Assembly: GCA_022826755.1 (NCBI GenBank)
Contig: JAJDUG010000060.1
Coordinates: 1 to 64,000, forward strand
Direction: 5' to 3'
DNA length: 64,000 nucleotides
DNA from: Acidobacteriota bacterium
Lineage (GTDB): Bacteria > Acidobacteriota > Terriglobia > Versatilivoradales > Versatilivoraceae
Shown here piece after piece: positions 18,301 through 27,273 of this stretch. The notes beneath the pieces are model-generated. The model was not told where the DNA came from. It saw nothing but the letters and a program-made list of their open reading frames with translations, and made no database searches. The position numbers were made by a program, and so were the translations under genes. Each line of letters starts with the position of its first letter. The first letter of the stretch is position 1.

Positions 18301-20112
18301 ATGAAGGACAGGTCGCCGGTTCGGAACGGTTCCGGCCTGCACGCCAAGCGCTCGGCCCATGGCTCGATCGGCTTCGCCGCAGGGATTATGCTGGTGGCCC
18401 ACCTGATCCGGCTTCCGGTCCTGCCGGAGTCAATTCCCCAGTTCGTCGACATCACCGGCTCCAGCAACATCACCTTCCGGCACATGAACGGCGCCGAGCG
18501 GAACAAGCGCTACCTGTTCGAGCTCAAGGGCGGCGGGGCCGGTTTCTTCGATTTCGACAAGGATGGCTGGCTGGACCTTTTCATGGTTCAGGGTTCCACC
18601 CTGGAGAGGTTCCGCAAGGGAGACAACCCCCACGGCGCCCTCTATCGAAACCAGGGAGACGGCACCTTCAAGGACGTGACCCGTAAGTCGGGACTGACCC
18701 GCACGGCCTGGGGGATGGGAGTCAGCTTCGGAGACTACGACAACGACGGCTTCGCCGATATCTACCTCAACAACCTGGGAGCCAACTTCCTCTACAGAAA
18801 CCGTGGTGACGGGACCTTCGAGGATGTCACGGAACGGGCCGGCGTGGGAGGCTCCGGGTGGACCTCTTCCTCGGCCTTCGGCGACTACGACGGGGACGGG
18901 GACCTGGACCTGTTCGCCTGCAACTACATCCACTACGATTTCCAGAACCTGCAGCCACCCGATCCCAAGCTGGTCTGCCACTACCGGGGCACCACCATCC
19001 CCTGCGGACCCCTGGGACTCCAGGCCGGATCCAACCGGCTCTACCGCAACAACGGCGACGGCACCTTTGCCGACGTCACCGTGGAATCCGGATTGGACGA
19101 AAACAACCACTTCTATTCTCTGGGCGTGGTGTGGGCCGACCTGGACGGCGACAAAGACCAGGACCTCTACCTGGCCAACGACAGCACCCCCAATCAGCTC
19201 TATGTCAACCAGGGTAACGGCACATTCAAGGAAATGGGACTTCTGAGCGGTCTGGCAACCAGTGCGGCCGGTGACTTCCAGGGCGGCATGGGCGTGGATG
19301 CGGCCGACTACGACAACGATGGCCGACTGGACGTCTTCGTGACCAACTTCGCTCACGACTACAGCACGCTCTATCGGAACCGGGGCGGCCTCATGTTCGA
19401 GGACGTGACCCAGCAGGCCGGGTTGATTCAGCCGGAGTGGCTGCTGGTCGGCTGGGGTACGGGGTTCTACGACCTCGATCACGACGGCTGGAAGGACATC
19501 TTCCATTCCAACGGGCATGTTTATCCCTTCATCCTGGACGCCGAATGGTCGGAGACCTACTTCCAACCTTCCTCCATCTACATCAACCAGCGGGACGGGA
19601 CCTTCCGGGACGTGAGAAAGATGGCGGGAGGCGATCTCCAGAAGGAGCTTTTGGGACGGGGGATGGCTTTCGCCGACGTCGACAACGACGGCGACATGGA
19701 CTTCCTCATCGGCAACCTCAACGGCGTCCCCCTGCTCTACAGGCACCAGGGGGCGTCCCCCAACCATTGGGTGATGTTCCGGGCCAAAGGGGTGCGGAGC
19801 AATCGAGACGGTATCGGGGCCCGCATCACCGTGGTCACCGGACGGCTGCGGCAGGTCTGGGAGATCAAGCGAACCGTCGGGATCTACTCGGCCAGCGATC
19901 CCAGGGCCCATTTCGGACTGGGTAAAGCCGGCCTGATCGATCGGGTGGAGGTGAGGTGGCCCAGCGGCGTGGTGCAGGAATTCAAGGACGTGGCCGCCGA
20001 CCGGCACTACCTGATCGACGAAGCCAAGGGGTTGGAGAGGGAGTTTTTACCTGAAACAAAAGCAAAAAGAGTGATCCACGCAGGGCCACGAAGGACGACG
20101 AAGGGCCACTAG
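18301..20112 (+). CDS. CRTAC1-family FG-GAP/ASPIC-UnbV protein, subtype b, copy 1
   Basis: The predicted 603-residue protein has a hydrophobic N-terminal segment (IGFAAGIMLVAHLI), then FG-GAP blades with calcium loops such as DFDKDGWLDLFMVQ, DYDNDGFADIYLNN and DVDNDGDMDFLIGN. A C-terminal ASPIC/UnbV domain (SNRDGIGARITVVTG to HFGLGKAGLIDRVEVRWPSG) follows. Subtype b is marked by GAGFFDFDKDG and GSTLERFRKGDNPHGALYRN, shared with gene 34860. Compared with that paralogue, which stops after GLEKEF, this one runs about 20 residues further into a dispersed repeat, giving a basic tail with RRTTKGH. The start ATG 18301 is chosen by length; GTG at 18298 is possible. A subtype-b TPR gene lies upstream. 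Confidence 0.86.
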   Translation: MKDRSPVRNGSGLHAKRSAHGSIGFAAGIMLVAHLIRLPVLPESIPQFVDITGSSNITFRHMNGAERNKRYLFELKGGGAGFFDFDKDGWLDLFMVQGSTLERFRKGDNPHGALYRNQGDGTFKDVTRKSGLTRTAWGMGVSFGDYDNDGFADIYLNNLGANFLYRNRGDGTFEDVTERAGVGGSGWTSSSAFGDYDGDGDLDLFACNYIHYDFQNLQPPDPKLVCHYRGTTIPCGPLGLQAGSNRLYRNNGDGTFADVTVESGLDENNHFYSLGVVWADLDGDKDQDLYLANDSTPNQLYVNQGNGTFKEMGLLSGLATSAAGDFQGGMGVDAADYDNDGRLDVFVTNFAHDYSTLYRNRGGLMFEDVTQQAGLIQPEWLLVGWGTGFYDLDHDGWKDIFHSNGHVYPFILDAEWSETYFQPSSIYINQRDGTFRDVRKMAGGDLQKELLGRGMAFADVDNDGDMDFLIGNLNGVPLLYRHQGASPNHWVMFRAKGVRSNRDGIGARITVVTGRLRQVWEIKRTVGIYSASDPRAHFGLGKAGLIDRVEVRWPSGVVQEFKDVAADRHYLIDEAKGLEREFLPETKAKRVIHAGPRRTTKGH

Positions 20113-20120
20113 GAAAGACA
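20067..20120. repeat. CCACGAAGG-type dispersed repeat, copy 2, overlapping a gene end
   Basis: The sequence AAAAAGAGTGATCCACG, then CCACGAAGGACGACGAAGGG, is the inverse of the repeat at 18172-18245. It supplies the last codons and the stop of CRTAC1 gene 18301, which indicates that it arrived at the gene's 3' end. Confidence 0.75.
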
Positions 20121-20154
20121 CTGACGGAAGACCGTGGGCCGTGGGACTAAACCA

Positions 20155-21651
20155 CTAATCTACCGAATTGGTTATTTTCATGGGTGGTTTGTACTGAGCC
20201 CGATCGGAGTCGCGGAGGATTTGTGTCGGGGGACGCCCGGCTATCTTCATGGATTCGCGCAGGTCGCGGCCTCGAATCCAACGGATGTTGGTGTAGTGGA
20301 ATCCGTAGGGAGAACGAGGGGAAGAGTCGAAGGGAACATAGGTGAACCACTGGGACCTGGAGCTGAGAACCCAGCCGCCCCGGTTCTGATAGCCGAAACC
20401 GGGGTAGGCGGAATCCCGGCTCGCCAGGGAAAGACCGGCGTTCACCTGCACCAGTTGCCGGGCCCGCCGCTCGCTCCACAGGTTGAGAGGGTCCTGGCGG
20501 TGGTTCTTGTCGAGGCTCGCCGATCTCGGCTTGAGAGAGGGAGATGAATTCCCGAGGACCCAGCGCCGCACGGATTTCAGTTGGGCCCTCCTTCCCTGCG
20601 CTCCCGTCCACAGGACTCTCCCCTTGTATATGGAAACAGCCGTCTCCTGTCCGGGCACGACATCGAGCCGGTACAATCCCCTGGTCCCGATTTGAAGCTC
20701 GCCCGATGGAGTGGACAGGGTAAGGGAATGAATCTTGGGGTTGAAGCTGGCCGACTCGATGATGACGGTGCCCCGGACCACCCGGAACCGCATGTCCCTG
20801 TAGGTTGTATCCATCACCTCGATGTCGCTGTTTTCGGAGACTCTCAGGTAGGTCCCCGGGCTTAGCAGCAACTCCGCCCGGCTGTTGCCGGTCGTCCTCA
20901 AACCGCCGCCGGCCTTGATCCGATAGCCGGCATTGGCCCGTACCGGCTGGGTCACCGCCGGGACGGAGACCAGCGGACGCCGTCCCCAGAAGCAGTTCAG
21001 TTGGAAAGCGGAGCGCTCCTTTGCCCAGGAGTCCAGCGTGGCCCATTCATACTTGTCCATGCGGCTGACGGAGGGAGTCTCCGCCAAGGGGTCCAGTGAA
21101 TAATGCCTGCTCCGGCTCAACTCGGATCGCTGTCCCCTGAGTCCCAGCCAGGATAATCGCCCGGAGAAGACCGTGACCTCGACCGGCCGTTTCCGGTGGG
21201 CCCGGATTCGGTAGAAGCCGGGACGAACCACCCGAAGTCCTCCCACCGGGGTGGAAACGGTCGAGACCTGGTGCTTTTCCCTGTTTCTGCCGCAATCGAC
21301 CACTACCTCTCCACCCACCAGGCGGAAATCCATGGCGGGGTAGTCAGCGGTCAAGATTTCCAGTCGAGCCTGTCCGGCGACGCGCAGGTAGCTGTTGGCG
21401 GACAGGACGATTTCGACGCGGTCGCCCGTCCGGGTGAGAACCTGGTCTCCCATGGTGAGCCGGCGCCCTGCTTGCAAGGGCTCGGGTTGCCGGCGTCCGT
21501 CGCCCAGAACGGCAGGGTCTCCGCTGACATGCCTGACAAAGCCGGGAGGGGCGTTGGTCACCGCGGCGGAGGCGTCCGGAGGTCCCGGAAATGCCAGGGA
21601 AGTGCCGTGAAACCACAGCCCAAGGACGCCAATCGCAATGAGCGCTCTCAT
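20155..21651 (-). CDS. exported double FecR-domain protein, copy 1
   Basis: This 498-residue protein has a signal peptide (MRALIAIGVLGLWFHGTSLA) and two FecR-like beta domains. The first carries MGDQVLTRTGDRVEIVL and VSTPVGGLRVVRPGFYRI; the second carries RTTGNSRAELLLSPGTYLRV and LSTPSGELQIGTRGLYRL. A conserved aromatic tail (FGYQNRGGWVLSSRSQWFTY, SPYGFHYTNIRW) ends the homology. Classical FecR is an inner-membrane sigma regulator; this protein lacks a cytoplasmic anti-sigma part and no ECF sigma gene is nearby, so a periplasmic or surface role is more likely. The paralogue lies at 41533. It converges on CRTAC1 gene 18301 and is divergent from gene 21787. Confidence 0.83.
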   Translation of the reverse strand: MRALIAIGVLGLWFHGTSLAFPGPPDASAAVTNAPPGFVRHVSGDPAVLGDGRRQPEPLQAGRRLTMGDQVLTRTGDRVEIVLSANSYLRVAGQARLEILTADYPAMDFRLVGGEVVVDCGRNREKHQVSTVSTPVGGLRVVRPGFYRIRAHRKRPVEVTVFSGRLSWLGLRGQRSELSRSRHYSLDPLAETPSVSRMDKYEWATLDSWAKERSAFQLNCFWGRRPLVSVPAVTQPVRANAGYRIKAGGGLRTTGNSRAELLLSPGTYLRVSENSDIEVMDTTYRDMRFRVVRGTVIIESASFNPKIHSLTLSTPSGELQIGTRGLYRLDVVPGQETAVSIYKGRVLWTGAQGRRAQLKSVRRWVLGNSSPSLKPRSASLDKNHRQDPLNLWSERRARQLVQVNAGLSLASRDSAYPGFGYQNRGGWVLSSRSQWFTYVPFDSSPRSPYGFHYTNIRWIRGRDLRESMKIAGRPPTQILRDSDRAQYKPPMKITNSVD

Positions 21652-21740
21652 GGGAGGACCTGCCGTCGGGACGAGACTCTTGGGGCGCAATCGATCTCTG
21701 CAAAGCATACATTTTTTGGTGTGGAGGTTGCGCTCAAAAA

Positions 21741-21750
21741 ATGCTAGCAT
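21741..21750. promoter_or_regulatory. 10-base perfect palindrome in a divergent promoter region
   Basis: ATGCTAGCAT lies in the 135-base gap between leftward FecR gene 20155 and rightward gene 21787, about 90 bases from the first and 36 from the second start. The position suits an operator, but a 10-base palindrome can occur by chance and no second copy was noticed. Confidence 0.25.
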
Positions 21751-21786
21751 TCGGTCGATATTTTGGCTTTTTCTCCAGGTTCCTCA

Positions 21787-23670
21787 ATGAAGGTCATCCG
21801 TTCCAATTGGCTGCCTTTTCTGGTTGTCCCCACAACGGCTCTGGTCGTTGCGGGCGCTCTATGGGCGGAATCGAGGCAGACGGAGCGGAACGTCCACCGG
21901 GTCATCAAGCCGGTTCCCGCTCTCTCCAACATCGCCCCCAATTCCTCCCCGTCACGTGACTCCACCCTCACCATGACCGTGAGCGGCGACGGGTTCGTGG
22001 ACGGTGCCTCGCTGGTGCAGTGGGGTGGGGAAGACCTGCCCACCACCTTTGAGAGCACCAGTGAACTCACGGCTCGCATCTCCCCACAACGGCTATCCAC
22101 CCCGGGGGACGTTGCCATTACCGTTTTCAATCCGGAGCCGGGTGGCGGGACCTCCACCTCGATGACCTTCACCGTCACGGAAGCGGCGCCTTCTCTGAAT
22201 CTGTTCGTGCCGGTGGTGGTGTCCTTGTCGGGAGCCAACGGCCCAACCTATACCTCGGAAATGACCCTGACCAACAAGACGGACAACGCGGTCACCCTGA
22301 GTTTCCGATACACCGCGACGCCCAGCAATGTAACCGGGATGGTCTCCGATGTTCAATTGCCCCCGGGGCAGCAAATCGAGTCCGACGCCATCGAGTATTT
22401 GAAAGGCCTGGGCCTGCCCATCGCATCCTCGGGCAATCGAGTGGGAACGGTGATGGTGCGGGCCTTGGGGACTTCTTCGCCCGCGGACGTCGCCATAACG
22501 GTCAGGATCAGCTCGGCCGTTCCTGAAGGACGAGCCGGGCTCTCCTATTCGGCTGTCCCGGTGGCCACCGATGCGCTCACCGGGCCGTCCTACCTCTGCG
22601 GGTTGCGGCAGAACGAGAGCGACCGGACCAATGTGGCCGTGCAGCACGCGGGGACTTCGGGAAATATCACCTTGCGTATCAGCCTGTATTCGGGGGATGC
22701 CAGCCTCGCCGACCCCCAACTGGTCTCGGAAGTGGCGCTGCCGCCCGGGGGGTTCAAGCAGTTCAACAGCATTTTGCATTCGAACGATCTGACGCTGGAC
22801 CAGGGCTATGTGAAGATCGAAAGGATTTCCGGGGAAGCGCCCTACTACGCCTATGCGGTGATCAACGATCAGGCCAATTCCGATGGGGCCTTTGTGGCTC
22901 CCGTTCGGGAGGACTGGATGGCCGGGCGTTCCGGATTGACTCTTCCGGTTGTCGTCGAGACCGGGGAGTCCCACAGCGAGGTAATCGTTTCCAATTGGTC
23001 TTCCGACGACAAGACGCTGACTTTCGATTTCGTCGATAGTGACATCGATGGGGGGAAACTCTCCTTTTCGATGGACATCGAGGCGGGCTCGCAGCAGATC
23101 CTGGGAGATTTCATCGATCAGGTCCGGCAGTCCGGCTTTGAAGCTCAATTGCCGAGTGATGGTTCCTACGCCGGTCCCTTGATGCTCACGGTCGACGGAG
23201 ACGGTGACACCGAGGGTGACGGAGACGGGATATTTCTGGGAGCCCGAACGATGACACCTGGCGGCGGCGGCCAGTACAGTTTCTTCTACCTGGGAGTGCC
23301 GGCCGGGACCGAGTTCAGCAGCGGGGCCTGGTTGTATGGGCTGCAGCAGGATAGCGAGGACCGCACCAATTTGGGCTTGCTGACGGTTTCGAGTGCGGAC
23401 AGCGATGCCAACACCTACGACATCGATCTCTATGATGGAGCCACCGGGCTCATGGTGCAGACAATCACCCGGGAAGTTTCCGCCAATCAATGGACCCAGA
23501 TAGAAATGGTCTTGAAGCAGGCCGAAATATCCCAGGGTTACGCCCACGTCAAGCGAACGGCCGGAGCCAACGACTTTATTACCTACGCGGTGATCAACGA
23601 CGGTGGACAGCCGAATGAACGCAGTGACGATGGGGCTTTTGTCCCAGGAGTTGCGGACATTGCCCAGTAG
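21787..23670 (+). CDS. exported IPT/TIG-domain protein of unknown function
   Basis: The 627-residue product begins with a signal-like segment (SNWLPFLVVPTTALVVAGALW). An IPT/TIG immunoglobulin-like domain follows at about residues 40-130 (LSNIAPNSSPSRDSTLTMTV to VFNPEPGGG). The rest is beta-rich with two or three internal repeats, recognisable by QNESDRTNVAVQHAG versus QQDSEDRTNLGLLTV and YAYAVINDQANSDGAFV versus ITYAVINDGGQPN. An Asp/Gly-rich stretch (DGDGDTEGDGDG) may bind calcium. Very few Cys or Lys residues and many Ser/Thr/Asp suit an extracellular protein. It is transcribed divergently from FecR gene 20155; no enzymatic motif is visible. Confidence 0.75.
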   Translation: MKVIRSNWLPFLVVPTTALVVAGALWAESRQTERNVHRVIKPVPALSNIAPNSSPSRDSTLTMTVSGDGFVDGASLVQWGGEDLPTTFESTSELTARISPQRLSTPGDVAITVFNPEPGGGTSTSMTFTVTEAAPSLNLFVPVVVSLSGANGPTYTSEMTLTNKTDNAVTLSFRYTATPSNVTGMVSDVQLPPGQQIESDAIEYLKGLGLPIASSGNRVGTVMVRALGTSSPADVAITVRISSAVPEGRAGLSYSAVPVATDALTGPSYLCGLRQNESDRTNVAVQHAGTSGNITLRISLYSGDASLADPQLVSEVALPPGGFKQFNSILHSNDLTLDQGYVKIERISGEAPYYAYAVINDQANSDGAFVAPVREDWMAGRSGLTLPVVVETGESHSEVIVSNWSSDDKTLTFDFVDSDIDGGKLSFSMDIEAGSQQILGDFIDQVRQSGFEAQLPSDGSYAGPLMLTVDGDGDTEGDGDGIFLGARTMTPGGGGQYSFFYLGVPAGTEFSSGAWLYGLQQDSEDRTNLGLLTVSSADSDANTYDIDLYDGATGLMVQTITREVSANQWTQIEMVLKQAEISQGYAHVKRTAGANDFITYAVINDGGQPNERSDDGAFVPGVADIAQ

Positions 23671-23812
23671 GACCGTTGCTCATTCATCCCTTGGATTCCC
23701 CCCATTTCCACACCACGCCAATCCCCTTCTCAAACGCCTCGGTTGCGGAGCATCGAGATGCGCCTGATGGGAGAAGGCCGGAACGCTTTCCCGGGCTCGG
23801 CTTGCCTGAAAC

Positions 23813-23963
23813 GACAGTGGATAGTGGATAGTGATTAGACCCAAACGTTAAGCACCTTGTCGGTCTCGGCGCAGTCGTTCAAAAAACGCAACCAAGTCGT
23901 CAGGCACGTACCGGTTCCTGAAATCCTCCGTTGACCACTCTTCACTCTCCACTCTCCACTCTT
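23813..23963. repeat. simple repeats and shared remnant upstream of the cytochrome operon
   Basis: The piece contains TGGATAGTGGATAGTG near 23817, a 23-base segment (23851-23873) that recurs nearly unchanged in inverse at 62299-62321, and an ACTCTTCACTCTCCACTCTC run at 23937-23963. The same three-part association is seen near 62299-62370. The inverse strand gives a short peptide frame (DDLVAFFERLRRDRQGA), possibly the end of a decayed gene. Confidence 0.5.
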
Positions 23964-24023
23964 CTGAAGCACCTCTGTTTCACTCTGAATGATCCGTCCC
24001 GCCGTGGAGGGCGGGGGCTGAAC

Positions 24024-26222
24024 TTGTCCGTAGAGCGCCCGTCGGTTTTCGGCCGTATCGTCCATCGAACCCGGCACCTGCTGCTTCTCTGGTTGCTCTG
24101 CGGTCTGCCCTTGCAGGCGCAGAGGCCGGTCGGCAATCCCCACCAGCCCTCGCTGCGGCCTCAACCCTACCAGCGGGCCGAAGCCTGCCTGCCCTGTCAC
24201 CGGCGGCAGTACGACGAGTTGCGCAGCTCGGTCAAATCCGGCTACCGAAGCGTCAGCTCGGTGTTCAACGCCCTGGAGTTGTCCGGTAACTTTCTGAGCG
24301 GAGGGCGGCTGAGGCCGGTCTACGGAGACAGCGACAAGGTCACCGCCATCGACGTCACCGGAGTGGCCGGTCAGGGGAAGCCTCTGAACACCAATATGAA
24401 CAGCGCCGACACCTTCACCCACATCAACCAGGTTCAGGCTGCCTTCTGCATCGGATGCCACGCTCCTCATATCGTGTTGATGGGGGAAGACCCCGACCAA
24501 AGGGAAATCCCCGAGCTGGAGGCCGTGGGCGGAAAATTCCGTCCCGATCTGATTCGCCCTCTGCGGGACTTTCATTTCGTGGACAGCTCCAACCGACAGA
24601 TCCTGCCGGAGGAAATCGGCGGACCGCCGCCGCCGGGAGCCAGGCCGTCCCTGGGTGCCCAGGGAATCAACTGCGACGTCTGCCACGACATCACCGCCCC
24701 CGACCTGGACCGCAGCCCCAACCGCGACGGTCTCGGCAATTCCAGCTTCGAATTGATCCCGACCATCAGCAAGATCGGTCCCTTTCTGTTTCCGGCACCG
24801 GTCAAGAACAACTTTCACTTTGCCAGCAGCGATCCGGATCAAATCGGCTACTTGCGGAGCAGCGACTTCTGCGGCAGTTGTCACGATGTCCGGGTTCCCG
24901 GCGACGGATCGGGATCCTTGACCCACCGCGAAATCAGCCTGAACCCGGAAAGTCAAAGCGTCAGTCTGTTTCGCCTCGAAAACCTGAACACCGAGTGGAT
25001 GACGGGCCCCTACAACAGCACCCAAAACCCCTTCGGCCGGGTCATTCGTTGTCAGGACTGCCACATGTCCCTGTTCCCCTATGGCCAGGAAAGCACCTAC
25101 CAGGTCGGGGAACTGGAAGTCACCAGTCCCACCCCGGGCCAATTCCCCCTGAACTTCGCGGCGGTGCCGGGCATTTCGACGGACCTCAACCATCCCCTGC
25201 AGCAGCGGCCGGTGGTGACCCACTACATGACCGGGGTGGATGTGCCCATTCTCAGAACGGACGAGTTGCGCGCGCGTCTGGGCCAGGACTACCCGGATGT
25301 CAATGAGCCGGGAACGGATGAGTACGGGATTCCGCTGTCGCTGGCCCAGCGGCGCGAGGATCTCCTGAAGGCTTCCGTTCGAATCGATCTGGACAAGTCG
25401 GACCGGACGGCACAGCTCGGCCGGCCCCTGACGGTCAAGGTGACGGCCGTCGCCCTGACCGGCCACCGGTTTCCGGCCGGATTCTCTCAGGAACGAACCG
25501 CCTACGTTCAACTCTCCATCAGGGACAACCGGGGATTCCTCCTCTACCAGTCCGGATACGTGGTGGACAAGCCCCACCCGGAGGTGGGCGAGATGGCTCC
25601 CGACGGGAACCTGGACGATGAAGATCCCGAGCACCTTCATGCGGTGGTCGACCCCGGGCGTCCCGCGGCCGTCTACCGCGTGGGGCAGTTCACCAACGGA
25701 CATCGGAACCAGGTGTTTCAGTCGGGCCCGGACAACGGACCCGACGCGCGAATCTTTTTCGGCAGACCCAGCGGCCTGGTGCTGTGGCGCAACGAGTTGA
25801 CCCGGGTCTTCCTTCCGGGGGAAAGCCTGGGGCGTTTCAACGAGGAGGGCGATCCGATTCGCTTGACCCGACCTCACATGGAGGAAACCTTCAGCGCGGT
25901 CCTGGCGAACTCGGTCGACAACTATCGCTCGCTGCCGCCGTTGCAGCCCAGGACCTACGCCTATGAGGTGGTGCTTCCGACCCGGGAGGAGCTGCAACTG
26001 CTGGAGGTTGGAGAGTTGGAGTCGCCCTTGCACGTGCACGCTCAGGTCAACTTCCTTCACTTTCCGCCTCTGTTTCTGCGCTTCATGGCCAGGACCACCA
26101 GCGCGGAGGGTCCTGGGGGCCGGGATTACCACCTGATCGACGAGGAGCTCATCGACGATCTCCTGGTAAACGTGCGCGGCATCGCCTCGGCAAACCTCAC
26201 CATCGACCTGGAGGCACCATGA
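24024..26222 (+). CDS. 5-heme c-type cytochrome, exported
   Basis: The 732-residue protein has a signal peptide (HLLLLWLLCGLPLQAQ) and five CXXCH haem sites, first Cys at about 55 (CLPCH), 142 (CIGCH), 217 (CDVCH), 283 (CGSCH) and 343 (CQDCH). Residues about 345-732 lack haem sites and are beta-rich (VKVTAVALTGHRFPAGFSQE), perhaps a binding or docking domain. TTG at 24024 is preferred since a GGAGGG ribosome site precedes it; an earlier TTG at 23931 lies in a simple repeat with no ribosome site. The stop overlaps the next start (ATGA), so translation is probably coupled. Its role is probably electron transfer on the periplasmic or surface side of the barrel encoded downstream. Confidence 0.86.
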   Translation: MSVERPSVFGRIVHRTRHLLLLWLLCGLPLQAQRPVGNPHQPSLRPQPYQRAEACLPCHRRQYDELRSSVKSGYRSVSSVFNALELSGNFLSGGRLRPVYGDSDKVTAIDVTGVAGQGKPLNTNMNSADTFTHINQVQAAFCIGCHAPHIVLMGEDPDQREIPELEAVGGKFRPDLIRPLRDFHFVDSSNRQILPEEIGGPPPPGARPSLGAQGINCDVCHDITAPDLDRSPNRDGLGNSSFELIPTISKIGPFLFPAPVKNNFHFASSDPDQIGYLRSSDFCGSCHDVRVPGDGSGSLTHREISLNPESQSVSLFRLENLNTEWMTGPYNSTQNPFGRVIRCQDCHMSLFPYGQESTYQVGELEVTSPTPGQFPLNFAAVPGISTDLNHPLQQRPVVTHYMTGVDVPILRTDELRARLGQDYPDVNEPGTDEYGIPLSLAQRREDLLKASVRIDLDKSDRTAQLGRPLTVKVTAVALTGHRFPAGFSQERTAYVQLSIRDNRGFLLYQSGYVVDKPHPEVGEMAPDGNLDDEDPEHLHAVVDPGRPAAVYRVGQFTNGHRNQVFQSGPDNGPDARIFFGRPSGLVLWRNELTRVFLPGESLGRFNEEGDPIRLTRPHMEETFSAVLANSVDNYRSLPPLQPRTYAYEVVLPTREELQLLEVGELESPLHVHAQVNFLHFPPLFLRFMARTTSAEGPGGRDYHLIDEELIDDLLVNVRGIASANLTIDLEAP

Positions 26223-27067
26223 TCAGAAGGGAAATACACTTGCTGGCCATCCTGGGACTGCTGATGGCGGCCCTCTCCCTCTGGATCGGATACGGGGAAG
26301 CCTGGTCGCAGAACGGTCAAGCCGGCGGACAGAAGCGCAACCCCAACTACCTGGATCGAAACCCCTTTTACTTCGAGGGAAAGGTTGACTACGAACTGCT
26401 GGGCATCGATCAGCCGGTGGATGCCTGGGAGTTCATGCAGCGAGGGATCCACCGCCAGGACGATCTGGAGGATCGAGACGGAGCCATTCAGGACTACCGT
26501 GCCGCCATCGAACGCAACAACCCGGAAAACGGCACCTGTCAGATTGTGAAGACCCTGCCTTCAACCACCCTCGAGTTCCAGCAGCTCACCCCGGCCCCCT
26601 GCCTCTTCACTCCGCGGCTCAGGCTGGGCTATCTCCTGCTCCATGAGGAGACCATGCAGGCCATCGAGCTCTTTCGCCAGGTGACCGACATCGATCCGCA
26701 GCGGCTGGAGGTCAACGCGCTCATTGGCGAAGCCTACGAAATACTGGGGGACGAAGCCTCCGACCCCGAGGACAAGGAAACCCTTTATCTGCAAGCGGTT
26801 CGGGCACTGAAAGCCGAGCTGGCCCTCTCACCGGTTACCGAGCTGACCCGCCGCCTGACGGGTGACGAGGCCAACAATGCCCATGCCCACTGGAATTTGG
26901 CAAGAATTCAGGAGAAGTTGAACAACCACCAGGAGGCGCTGTCTGCGCTCGATCAGTATCTCAAGGCCACCCGTTGGCACAGCGATGTCTACCCCTGGAG
27001 GATTCCCCTGGCCCAGCGACGCATGGATCAATTGAGAGCAAACCTGGATCCATCGTCGGCCGAATGA
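26219..27067 (+). CDS. exported TPR-like protein of the cytochrome operon
   Basis: The 282-residue product has an N-terminal hydrophobic segment (LLAILGLLMAALSLWIGYGEAW). Helical repeat pairs resembling tetratricopeptide repeats follow (AIQDYRAAIERNNPEN, ETMQAIELFRQVTDIDPQRL, AHAHWNLARIQEKLNNHQEALSALDQYL). It is unlike the subtype a and b TPR families elsewhere in the window. The ATG overlaps the stop of cytochrome gene 24024 by four bases, so the two are likely made in fixed ratio. A scaffold or assembly role for the cytochrome/barrel complex is an inference from position. Confidence 0.75.
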   Translation: MIRREIHLLAILGLLMAALSLWIGYGEAWSQNGQAGGQKRNPNYLDRNPFYFEGKVDYELLGIDQPVDAWEFMQRGIHRQDDLEDRDGAIQDYRAAIERNNPENGTCQIVKTLPSTTLEFQQLTPAPCLFTPRLRLGYLLLHEETMQAIELFRQVTDIDPQRLEVNALIGEAYEILGDEASDPEDKETLYLQAVRALKAELALSPVTELTRRLTGDEANNAHAHWNLARIQEKLNNHQEALSALDQYLKATRWHSDVYPWRIPLAQRRMDQLRANLDPSSAE

Positions 27068-27273
27068 AGGAGAGTCCAAGGTGAAAGAGGACTCCTCCAT
27101 CTGAAGGGAAGGATCAGTTTGTGAGCAGTCTTGGCCGGTGTGAGAAACTGCCTTCCAACAGCCCTCCCGGGCCGTTCACCTGGGCAACCAACGGATCATC
27201 GATCAGGCTGTTGTACCGGATGCACTTTTTGCCGCCGGGCGGGGTTTGGTCAGTAAGGGTCTGGTGAGCCAGC

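Noticed and set aside
20155-21651. FecR gene 20155 as a classical anti-sigma regulator of the TonB receptor at 12935
   Set aside because: There is no cytoplasmic anti-sigma part, no adjacent sigma factor gene, and the receptor's N-terminal domain is a carboxypeptidase-regulatory type rather than a signalling (STN) domain.
23835-26132. Open frame of 765 codons antisense to the 5-heme cytochrome
   Set aside because: The plus strand encodes five CXXCH sites and a signal peptide. The minus frame is a composition shadow.
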